From: Sneathia sanguinegens
GTDB taxonomy: Bacteria; Fusobacteriota; Fusobacteriia; Fusobacteriales; Leptotrichiaceae
Strand: one strand, 5' to 3'
DNA length: 64,000 nt
Assembly: GCF_042033325.1 (NCBI RefSeq)
Contig: NZ_CP160095.1
Below are positions 50,743 to 59,590 of this stretch, piece after piece. How positions within the stretch are numbered: the stretch's first letter is position 1; each line of letters starts with the position of its first letter. The translations under genes were made by a program, and so were the position numbers. Below the pieces are notes generated by a model, which worked only from the letters and a program-made list of their open reading frames with translations, had not been told where the DNA came from and searched no databases.

Positions 50743-52101
50743 ATGTTATTTGATACAATAGCAGCAATAGCAACAGCTCAAGGTGATGGAGGTGTTGCTA
50801 TTATTAGAATATCAGGAGAAAAATCTTTTGAAATTTTAGATAAAATATTTAAGCCGATAAATAATACTAAGATAGGTTACTATAAATTAAAATATGGTAA
50901 TTTAGTAGATAAAGATAAAATAATAGATGAAGTTATGGCTGTTAGAATGAAAGCTCCAAAATCATATACCTGTGAAGATGTTGTAGAAATTAATTGCCAT
51001 GGCGGTCATAAAATGGCACAAAGAGTTCTTCAATTAGTATTAAAAAATGGTGCTAGAATGGCAGAAAGAGGAGAATTTACTAAAAGAGCCTTTATGAATG
51101 GAAGAATAGATTTATCACAAGCAGAAGCTGTAATAGATTTAATAAATGGTAATACCGATCAAGCTTTAGATATTTCACTTAATCAATTAAGGGGAGATCT
51201 TAAAGAAATGATAAATGATTTCAAAAAAACCTTATTAGATATAGCAGCACATGTTAATGTGGTTCTTGATTATCCAGAAGAAGGAATAGATGATCCTATA
51301 CCAGAAGAATTGTTAGAAAATTTAAAAATAACATATAATAAGGCTAATAAATTAATTGAAAGTTATGATAAGGGTAAAATTTTAAAAGATGGTATAAAGA
51401 CTGTTATAGTTGGTAAACCAAATGTAGGAAAATCAACCTTATTAAATAGTTTACTAAGAGAAGAAAGAGCAATAGTAACTGAAATAGAAGGAACAACAAG
51501 AGATACAATAGAAGAAAGAATAAATATAAAGGGTTTACCTTTGATTTTAGTTGATACCGCCGGTATAAGAAAAACTGATGACTTGGTAGAAAGTATAGGT
51601 GTAAAAAAATCTATGGATTTGATATCAAAGGCTGATTTAGTTCTTATGCTTTTAGATGCAACAAAAGAGATTGAAGAAGAAGATAAAGAGATTATAGAAT
51701 ATATTAAAAAAAATAAAAAGAAGGTAATATATATATTAAATAAAATAGATAAGGGACCTTGTAAGAATTTTGAAAATTTAGAAAATGTAGTAAAAATTTC
51801 AGCTATGAAAAATATTGGGATAAATGAAATGGAAGATTTTGTATATAAATACATAGTTGGAGAAGAAGTAGAAAATAGTGCAAATGAGTGTATTTTGAAT
51901 AATATAAGACATAAAACAGCATTAGAAAAAACCAAACAAGCAATAGAGAATATGTTTGAAACTATTAATAATGGTTTACCTCTAGATTTAATTTCTGTAG
52001 ATCTAAAAGAAGCTTTAGATTCTTTGTCGGAAATAACGGGTGAAATAACTTCAGAAGATATATTAGATCATATATTTAATAATTTTTGTGTTGGAAAATA
52101 G
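50743..52101 (+). CDS. mnmE: tRNA modification GTPase MnmE (TrmE)
   Basis: A 452-residue protein: N-terminal folate-binding domain (DTIAAIATAQGDGGVAIIRI), a GTPase domain with GKPNVGKSTLL, VDTAG and NKID, and the C-terminal motif CVGK that carries the catalytic cysteine. With MnmG it modifies the wobble uridine of tRNAs. mnmG is not adjacent. A terminator follows. Confidence 0.96.
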   Translation: MLFDTIAAIATAQGDGGVAIIRISGEKSFEILDKIFKPINNTKIGYYKLKYGNLVDKDKIIDEVMAVRMKAPKSYTCEDVVEINCHGGHKMAQRVLQLVLKNGARMAERGEFTKRAFMNGRIDLSQAEAVIDLINGNTDQALDISLNQLRGDLKEMINDFKKTLLDIAAHVNVVLDYPEEGIDDPIPEELLENLKITYNKANKLIESYDKGKILKDGIKTVIVGKPNVGKSTLLNSLLREERAIVTEIEGTTRDTIEERINIKGLPLILVDTAGIRKTDDLVESIGVKKSMDLISKADLVLMLLDATKEIEEEDKEIIEYIKKNKKKVIYILNKIDKGPCKNFENLENVVKISAMKNIGINEMEDFVYKYIVGEEVENSANECILNNIRHKTALEKTKQAIENMFETINNGLPLDLISVDLKEALDSLSEITGEITSEDILDHIFNNFCVGK

Positions 52102-52133
52102 AAGATAAGCAAATTAAGCTTATCTTTTTTTTT
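52102..52133 (+). terminator. Terminator after mnmE
   Basis: A nine-base stem (AAGATAAGC / GCTTATCTT), seven-base loop and nine T's. Confidence 0.92.
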
Positions 52134-52220
52134 GAAAAATAAAAAAATAATGTAATTTTGTAATTGCAGAGTAAAAAAAATTGAACTAAAAAATATATTC
52201 TTAATTAAAGTTTTAAAAAT

Positions 52221-52249
52221 TTGTGAAAAAGTATATTTTTTGGTATAAT
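52221..52249 (+). promoter_or_regulatory. Predicted promoter of the beta-barrel/autotransporter operon
   Basis: TTGTGA (52221-52226), 17 bases, TATAAT (52244-52249) with TGG just before it (extended -10). It is 35 bases before the ATG at 52284. Confidence 0.65.
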
Positions 52250-52283
52250 CTAACTAAAAACTAAGAAAGAAGGGAAAAAGTTC

Positions 52284-54347
52284 ATGAGAATAAATAAGAA
52301 AATATTGTTGTATTTTCTAGTAATTAGTCAAGTTTATGCTGCAAAAAATATAGATATACGCCTAAAAAGCTCTTTAGATTTTAATACTGAATTTACACAA
52401 AAAGATGAAAATAAAAAAGAAAATCAAACTTTTAAAACTTTTGCCTATGATAAAAGTGGATATAACTTAAGTTTAGTTGATGTAGATTTTAGATTAAAAA
52501 AAATTGATTTAAATTTAGGGACTGTAATAAAATCAAAAAGAGCAGATATCCAATTAAATGATTGGGATAATGAAGAAGATAAGAAGAAAGCAAAAAATCA
52601 TGACTTTATGTCAAAAATATATTTGAAATATAATAGTCCTGAATTTTATGGTTTAAAATCAGAAACTAAATTGACATATTATGTAGATGATTTTGTAAAT
52701 GATAGAAAGAAAAATAAAGCAGATGAAAAAATTGAAGATTTAGGTAAGCCTGGTGAGTATATAGAAGCTGATGGTACAAAACAAGCCTTAGGAAATATTC
52801 TTTTTGATTTAACATTAAAAGGAAAAATAAAAGAAAGTGAAATAGATTTAGGAATAAAATATAAAGCAAATCAAATAGTTAGATTTGATAAAGATGAAGC
52901 ATATATTAAAGGACAAGCAAAATTAAAACAAAAGATAAATAAAGATATATTTTTAGATATGGAATATATTGGTTTTTATGATTTGAATTTAGCAAGTAAA
53001 AAATTTGATACATTTGATAAAAAGATGTTTGATTATCCAGATGCAGGTTTACCTGGACATTATGTTCATCACTTAGATCATGATACTAAATTTAATATTA
53101 AATATAAGTTTGGTAAGGGTGAATTTAATGTAAATAATAGTCTTAATGTATTACAACTATTATCAGCAGGAGAAAGAAAAAATGAAAAAATCGAAAAAAA
53201 ATATAGTGTTCTAAAACCTAAAACAGACTTTAATTTTAAGTTAAATTTAAATAAAAATTTAAGTTTTATACCAAAATATATTAGTGAATTTGAATATAAA
53301 AGAGAAATAAACTATAAGCAAGATCAAGATAGCTCTGATGTAATTGAAGAAAAATGGGCATATAAGCCAGCTGTTCAAATGGGCTTAAAATATATAGATG
53401 AAAAAATATCAAATGAATTTGCAGTTGGATATAAGACAGCGATTAATGTAAAAAAATATTTCTCAAAAAGTGAAAATATAGCACATGAAATATATTTAGC
53501 TAATAAAGGAAAAATTAATATTAATATAATGCCAAAACTTAAATTTAAGTTAGAAGATGATTTATCTTTAGCTTTAAAAATTAAAGATAAAAAATTACTA
53601 CCTAATTCAGATAAAATAGCTATAAATACTAATTTAGAATATGAAGCAAATGATAAATTAAAAATAATATCTAGTTTAAAAAATGATTTTAATATGACAA
53701 CAAAAAAGAAAGTTTTAAATCCAGATGATTATGAAAATAATTTTGAAACTAAATTAGAAGTTTTGTATACACCGTTAAAAGACATATTAAAAGTAAATAC
53801 AGAAATGTATTTTAATAATAATTCTTCATTTATTTACTTTCCATATGCAAAAGATATGTCAGATCCAGAAGAAAAATTAATATATTTAGGGAATATAAGA
53901 CCTGTTAGTATATTTAATAAAATAGGATTAAAGACAAAAATAGAACATCAAAAGAAATTTAATACTAATTTAAGTCTTAATTCTGGTTTAGGTATGGAAG
54001 CTAATTTTCAAGCTTTAGCTATAACTAAAGAAAAATTATATCATTTTGAAAATAAGGATATACCAAGTAATAAAAAAGATCCTGAAATATCTGATTATAG
54101 ACAATATAGATATAATTTAGGGGGAGAAATAAAGGTTAATCCTTTTGTAGAAGTAAAATATAGTCCTATTGAAAAATTAGATTTGAATACAAAATTAGAG
54201 GTTGAATTAAATTTTGCAAAAGAAGTTGTAAATATAATTAAAAATGAAAAAAGACCAGATAATGGACAATATTCATATATAGACAAAAACTTTGGCTTTA
54301 AAAAGTTAAGCCCTAAAATAGCTTTTGAATTAAAATATAGATGGTAA
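52284..54347 (+). CDS. Putative outer membrane beta-barrel protein
   Basis: A 687-residue protein with a signal peptide (residues 1-20, ending VYAA). The rest is rich in alternating polar and hydrophobic residues, many of the form L-D/K-L-x-L, and it ends in an aromatic residue (ELKYRW) as outer-membrane barrels do. I do not recognise the family. It is followed after ten bases by an autotransporter gene, so both are probably made together. A porin-like or adhesin-like role is possible but not shown. Confidence 0.7.
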   Translation: MRINKKILLYFLVISQVYAAKNIDIRLKSSLDFNTEFTQKDENKKENQTFKTFAYDKSGYNLSLVDVDFRLKKIDLNLGTVIKSKRADIQLNDWDNEEDKKKAKNHDFMSKIYLKYNSPEFYGLKSETKLTYYVDDFVNDRKKNKADEKIEDLGKPGEYIEADGTKQALGNILFDLTLKGKIKESEIDLGIKYKANQIVRFDKDEAYIKGQAKLKQKINKDIFLDMEYIGFYDLNLASKKFDTFDKKMFDYPDAGLPGHYVHHLDHDTKFNIKYKFGKGEFNVNNSLNVLQLLSAGERKNEKIEKKYSVLKPKTDFNFKLNLNKNLSFIPKYISEFEYKREINYKQDQDSSDVIEEKWAYKPAVQMGLKYIDEKISNEFAVGYKTAINVKKYFSKSENIAHEIYLANKGKININIMPKLKFKLEDDLSLALKIKDKKLLPNSDKIAINTNLEYEANDKLKIISSLKNDFNMTTKKKVLNPDDYENNFETKLEVLYTPLKDILKVNTEMYFNNNSSFIYFPYAKDMSDPEEKLIYLGNIRPVSIFNKIGLKTKIEHQKKFNTNLSLNSGLGMEANFQALAITKEKLYHFENKDIPSNKKDPEISDYRQYRYNLGGEIKVNPFVEVKYSPIEKLDLNTKLEVELNFAKEVVNIIKNEKRPDNGQYSYIDKNFGFKKLSPKIAFELKYRW

Positions 54348-54357
54348 AGGAGAATAG

Positions 54358-57300
54358 ATGAAAATAAAAAATTTAATATTGCTATTAACTTTTTTAACAA
54401 GTTGTGCAACTTTTAATAAAAAAGAAATAGCTAAAATAGATACTAAACCAAAAATAACTTATACAAATCATAAATTATCTCAAGAGTTAGACTTGGTTAG
54501 TAAATTTAGAGATGTAGATATTTTAGATTTTTTCAAAAAAGAGGATTTTGAAATTTCTAATTTAGACTATTTATATAATGGAGAGCAAATATATATTAAT
54601 AAGCCCATTAGTCAAGATGTAATGCTAGTTAAAGCAGAAGCAAAAGAACCTGTGCTTGTAATAAAAAAAGATGATAAAAACTATAATAAATATACTAAAA
54701 ATGATAAATATGAAGTAATAGAAAAAGATGGTGTAAAAGTAGTTAAATTTTTGAAACAAAAAACAATCTATTTAACACTACATAATAGTAAAACAAATAC
54801 AACTAAAGAAGTTATGTTAAATAAACCAGTTGAAATAAAAGAAGTACCAAGTCTTAAAAAAGATATTAGATATAGCGAATTAAAAAAAGGCAAGGATAAT
54901 GGAAGAATAAGTTATGAAGTTGTAAGCTATGATGAAGATGATCCTGTTGATGAAAAAATTATTTCATATTATCAAGAATATAATGATGAAGATGATTATT
55001 TAGGAAAATATAAGGTTTCAGTTAAAACACAAGCAGGAAAACATTTTGTAAATCAAGAAAAATATGATGTACAATTTGGAGAAAAGTTAGAAGATTATAA
55101 GGGAAAATATGAAGACTTATTAGAAAATTTAGATGAAAAGACTTTGAAATTTTCAGAAGATGGAAAAAGTATAAAAGGTGGGTTCAAATTCGGTAAATTA
55201 AAAGAAATAGAAACTAATTACAAGGAAGAAAATCCTAATTCTAAATTAGAATTTGTGACAGAAATAAAAGGTGGAACAGAAGGTAAAAAAGTAGGAAATC
55301 ATACTATTGTAAGAAAAATTATAGAAAATGGAAAAGTAATATTTTCAAAAGAAGAAAAAGCACATGTAAGTTTTCCTGGAATAACAGTAGCAGTTGCAGA
55401 TTTAACTTTTTCAGATGTATCACCTGAATTTGAAAAAAGAATTTATAGAGTTTTACCTAAGGGAATGGATGCAAAATTAGAAAAAAATCCAGCTGATACA
55501 TTAGGAATGGAAAGATCACATGGAGCAACAGTAATAGGTTCTATGGTAGATGAATTAGCTTCAGGTAATTCAGATTATTTAAATATGTTAATATTTACAG
55601 CACCTATGAAAAAAATGCTATATCATCATGGGTATCAACAAAAATTTGAGCCATTTAATTTATATGGTTCTACTTTAGGTTTACCTAATGATGCAACAAA
55701 GGATAATGAAAAAATATATGAAAGTCTATATTATTTAAATGAAGTTTTTAAGGCTAATCTTAATCAATATTCATCTAATCAGATAGCTAAATCATTGTAT
55801 TATTATAAATTCGATAAAGAATTCTATAACTTAAATGTACATAAAGAAAAACAAAAAGATGGAACATTTAAATATTTAAAAAATCCAAAAAGAAAAAAAG
55901 ATGAAAACCCTATTTATATGACTGAAGAAGAAAAGATAGCTTTCTTAAAAGATTGGTATTTAAAGTTATATAAAATTTTAAATGAAATGACAGATATTAC
56001 AGAAGAACAAAAATTAGCAAAAACAAATATACATTTCAAAGTTTTACCTATAGGAAATGAAAAACAAAGCTTAGATACTTCAACTTATTCAAAATATTTA
56101 TCAAAAGTACTAGATGAAGATAAAAATATAAAGGCTATAAATATGTCTTATGGATCTTCTGCTAGATTTGAAGATTATAAAGCAATTAAAGAAATGACAA
56201 AGGAACAAAAGGAAAAAGCTGTTAAGGAATATAATGAAAATCCAGAATTCAGAACAGCTATTAAAATATGGTTAGATAGAGTTTCAGAACAAGATTTCTA
56301 TAAAAATGAAGTTGAAGGTGGAAATTTAGGTATACCAAGTATGCTTAATTATTTTGAAGCTAAAAAGAAAATAACTTTAACAGATTATCAAAATTTATTA
56401 GATGTTCGTTTATTAGAATTAGAACAAAGATTAAAAACTTCTTCTGAATTACCTTTGAGTAATTATGATGTTCTTTTTGTTGCCTCACAAGGTAATACTA
56501 GAAAAATTAATGTTGATTTAACGAGTTTTGATGAAAATGGCAAAAAAATAATATTTGAAAATGGTGATAAATATTATGGTAATAATTTCTTAGGAATACA
56601 TAATTTCATTAATTACAAAAAAGAAGAAGAAGCTAAGAAAAAAGGTGAGAAAGCAGAACTAGATTATACTTATAGAAAAAATATGGTTGGTGTAGTTGGT
56701 TTAGCAGGTACAAAATCCTTCCCAGGTATATCAGCTACAGAAAATATTTCAGATAATTTAAGACTATATACTATGAAATTCAAAGGAATGAATTATGTAG
56801 ATGAATATGGATTTTTTAAAGAATATGTAAATAATTTTAATGACTATTATGCAAAATTACAAGAAAAATTAGATAGTAATGAATATTCAGAAGCTTCTAA
56901 AAAAGAAATAAAAGAACAAATGAAGGTAATGCAAGATTGGACTAATTTAAAAGGTGTAGATCCTAATGGAAGACCATTAAAATTATCATTTGCAAGAGCT
57001 GGTCTAGAAAAAATGATGACTATAGCAGCAGAAGGTCAGTATTATTATGTAAAAGAATTAACAAAAGAACAAAATGAAAAATTAGGTCGTAAACAATATA
57101 TAGGAAAAGACAATGCTGAATTTAATTTTGAATATAGTGATAAAACTTTTTCAAAAGAAAATCCGGGTTCAAGTTTTGCTGCTCCAAGAGTTACAGCAAC
57201 TGTAGGTTTAATTTCTCAAGTTTTTCCATGGATGACAGCACACCAAATAAAACAAACAATATTTACAACAGCAGATGATGATTATAGAGTAATTTCTATT

Positions 57301-58602
57301 AAAGAAAAAACAGCTGATGGAAAAGAAAAATTAGTTCCTGTTCAAGTTGGCTTATATGGTGTAGATGAAAATATAGGTTGGGGAATTTTAAATAAAATTG
57401 CAGCACAATCTGGACCAGGTAGATTTGTTAAGGCCTTAACACATGAAACAGGAAATGAAAATTTTGTTGTAAATATACCTAGTGGTTATTATACTTTTAG
57501 AAATCATATAGAAGGTGGTTTTGATTTAGCTCACCATATGTATAGTAGAGGTAAAGGTTTAAATGATTTAGAAATGTTTGTTTATTCATTAGCTAAAGCA
57601 TATACACCGAAATATCTAATGGGTAGTGGTTTTAAAAATTCAAGTGAAGGAAAACAAGCAATAAAATTCTTGCAAGAAAATAATATAGAATTATCAGATA
57701 TACATACAAAAGAACTAGCTAAAATAGAGAAAAAGAAACAAGAATATTACAAAACTTTTTCAAAAGAAGAACAAGAATTATTTGACGATGCAGGTTTAGA
57801 AAAATTAGGAAAGGGTAAGCTTGTATTACAAGGTAAAAATACTTATACAGGACCTACTTTAATTAAAGAAGGAACTTTGATAATGTTAGGTAGCTCAAAA
57901 TCTCCTATAACTATTTATGAAGGAGCTAAACTTAAATTAGATTTTGCAAAAATAAAAGAATATAGAGATTTATCTCAAGATGCAGATGTCTTGAATGAAG
58001 GTAGATTATATTCTTATTCAGATAGAGATATAATAAATGGAAAATATAAGCAAAAAAATAATGGTAAAATACTTGTTTCAACTAATGCAAAATTAAAATT
58101 AAAAGAAGTAGACTTAAGTGAAACAAATTTCTTTAATTATGACATTTTCAGACCTAAAGGAAGTGTAACAAAAAGAGCAAGTACAGATATTCTAATAATA
58201 GATAAAATTTCTAAAAAAGATCTTCAAAAATTACAACTAGAAGATATTATTATAAATACACACTATAAATTTAATGTTACAACAGCAAAACTTGATGTTG
58301 ATGGAAATAAGGTAAAAGAATATCAAGGTAAGTATTATAAAGAAAGTGATTTTCCAAGATGGTCAACAAAACCTAAAAAAGATTCTGTGCCAGTAAAATT
58401 AAGTGATGATTATAGGGTAGTTATTAAGCTTATAAAAGATCCTAATATAAAAAATAAAATAGAAAATGAAAATATAGTTACTATGGACGATGCGAAAGAA
58501 AAGTTAGAAAAACTTTTAGAGAAAAATTTAAAAAATAAGCCAAATACAACAAAGGTACAAGCTATGGAAATAGCATTAGAGGATTTATATTGGATGAATT
58601 AA
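54358..58602 (+). CDS. Subtilisin-like serine protease autotransporter, lipobox-bearing passenger (cut by in-frame stop)
   Basis: A 1414-residue open frame. The signal peptide ends in a lipobox (FLTSC, Cys16), as in the lipoprotein autotransporters NalP and SphB1. The subtilase domain shows Asp348 (VAVADLT), His388 (RSHGATV), a GN oxyanion site near residue 713 (ASQGN) and Ser939 (PGSSFAAP), with NMSYG at 595-599. Long insertions (over 200 residues) separate these sites. After it comes a beta-helix repeat (KLVLQGKNTYTGPTLIKEG). The C-terminal translocator barrel is not in this frame part: TAA at 58600-58602 stops it. The following 924 bases stay open in the same frame and encode the barrel. 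Confidence 0.88.
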   Translation: MKIKNLILLLTFLTSCATFNKKEIAKIDTKPKITYTNHKLSQELDLVSKFRDVDILDFFKKEDFEISNLDYLYNGEQIYINKPISQDVMLVKAEAKEPVLVIKKDDKNYNKYTKNDKYEVIEKDGVKVVKFLKQKTIYLTLHNSKTNTTKEVMLNKPVEIKEVPSLKKDIRYSELKKGKDNGRISYEVVSYDEDDPVDEKIISYYQEYNDEDDYLGKYKVSVKTQAGKHFVNQEKYDVQFGEKLEDYKGKYEDLLENLDEKTLKFSEDGKSIKGGFKFGKLKEIETNYKEENPNSKLEFVTEIKGGTEGKKVGNHTIVRKIIENGKVIFSKEEKAHVSFPGITVAVADLTFSDVSPEFEKRIYRVLPKGMDAKLEKNPADTLGMERSHGATVIGSMVDELASGNSDYLNMLIFTAPMKKMLYHHGYQQKFEPFNLYGSTLGLPNDATKDNEKIYESLYYLNEVFKANLNQYSSNQIAKSLYYYKFDKEFYNLNVHKEKQKDGTFKYLKNPKRKKDENPIYMTEEEKIAFLKDWYLKLYKILNEMTDITEEQKLAKTNIHFKVLPIGNEKQSLDTSTYSKYLSKVLDEDKNIKAINMSYGSSARFEDYKAIKEMTKEQKEKAVKEYNENPEFRTAIKIWLDRVSEQDFYKNEVEGGNLGIPSMLNYFEAKKKITLTDYQNLLDVRLLELEQRLKTSSELPLSNYDVLFVASQGNTRKINVDLTSFDENGKKIIFENGDKYYGNNFLGIHNFINYKKEEEAKKKGEKAELDYTYRKNMVGVVGLAGTKSFPGISATENISDNLRLYTMKFKGMNYVDEYGFFKEYVNNFNDYYAKLQEKLDSNEYSEASKKEIKEQMKVMQDWTNLKGVDPNGRPLKLSFARAGLEKMMTIAAEGQYYYVKELTKEQNEKLGRKQYIGKDNAEFNFEYSDKTFSKENPGSSFAAPRVTATVGLISQVFPWMTAHQIKQTIFTTADDDYRVISIKEKTADGKEKLVPVQVGLYGVDENIGWGILNKIAAQSGPGRFVKALTHETGNENFVVNIPSGYYTFRNHIEGGFDLAHHMYSRGKGLNDLEMFVYSLAKAYTPKYLMGSGFKNSSEGKQAIKFLQENNIELSDIHTKELAKIEKKKQEYYKTFSKEEQELFDDAGLEKLGKGKLVLQGKNTYTGPTLIKEGTLIMLGSSKSPITIYEGAKLKLDFAKIKEYRDLSQDADVLNEGRLYSYSDRDIINGKYKQKNNGKILVSTNAKLKLKEVDLSETNFFNYDIFRPKGSVTKRASTDILIIDKISKKDLQKLQLEDIIINTHYKFNVTTAKLDVDGNKVKEYQGKYYKESDFPRWSTKPKKDSVPVKLSDDYRVVIKLIKDPNIKNKIENENIVTMDDAKEKLEKLLEKNLKNKPNTTKVQAMEIALEDLYWMN

Positions 58603-59526
58603 GATGAAGCTAAAACTTTAAATGGAGATGTATTAGCAAATTCTCAATTAGTAGGTTATGAAATACAAGATTTAAAACAAAGTATTTTGAACAATAAATT
58701 AATAAAAGGAAGAGAAAATAAAATATCTATTTTTGCAGAATCATTAAATAATATTAAATATGCTATAAATAAAGAAAAGGGAGAAAAAACTATTTTAAAT
58801 AATGGTTTATTGCTAGGCTTAGGTTATACAACGAAAGATCTTTATTTTGGTTTAGGTTTAAATTATGTTAAAACAAATATGTTAGACTTTGATTTGAAAA
58901 AAGACTTACAAGGAACTATTCACGCAAATACAATAGGAGCCTTTGGGTTCATAAATTTCAAGAAAAATGAAGGTTATTTAAACACTAATTTTAGTGCAGA
59001 CTACATGAATAAAAAAATAGATAGAAAATTATTAAGTAATACGATTAAAGATATACAATCAAATGATTTAATATTTACTACTAATTTTGAAGGTGGATAT
59101 ACATTTAAATTACAAGAAAACAAATATGAATTAACTCCATTTGCTCAAGCAAATTTATTGTATTATGTTAGAGGTAATTTTGATGAAAATACAAACTTTG
59201 GATATAAAGCAAATACAGAAGGCTTCTTAAAAGCATATATGGGCTTAGGTTTAAAAGCTAGAGTTAATGTATCAAATAAAATAAGTTTAGGTACAAGTTT
59301 GGCTTATAAGAAATACCTAACAGATACTACATTAAAATCTAATGTAGAATTAAAAGATTATGATTTTAAATATAATATTAAAGGTTTGAAATTAGAAGAT
59401 AATGTTGTTACTTATGGTTGTGATATGAAATATAGTCCAATTGATAGTATAACATTGAATGCACAATATTTTGGTAAAAATTTAAAGAGTCACACAATTA
59501 ATTTAGGTGTAAAATTTGAATTTTAA
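58603..59526 (+). pseudogene. Autotransporter beta-barrel domain separated from its passenger by an in-frame TAA
   Basis: Directly after the TAA the same reading frame continues as DEAKTLNGDVLANSQ and on to a full barrel, about 307 codons, ending in VKFEF with a C-terminal phenylalanine. It holds autotransporter-like strands (GLGYTTKDLYFGLGLNY; LKAYMGLGLKARVNV). A first internal start is only a TTG at 58687, without a good ribosome binding site. The barrel therefore probably cannot be made or exported unless the stop is read through or is an error. Confidence 0.8.
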
Positions 59527-59538
59527 TAGAAAAAATTT

Positions 59539-59582
59539 AATGCACCCTAAATCTTAGATAAAAAGATTGGGGTGCATTTTTT
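59539..59582. terminator. Bidirectional terminator between convergent autotransporters
   Basis: An extended hairpin (AATGCACC ... GGTGCATT with an inner AATCTT/AAGATT pair) followed by T-runs on both strands. Confidence 0.88.
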
Positions 59583-59590
59583 ATTAATTT

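Noticed and set aside
51363..51935. A 190-codon minus-strand frame opposite mnmE
   Set aside because: It mirrors the conserved GTPase domain and has no recognisable features or ribosome binding site.
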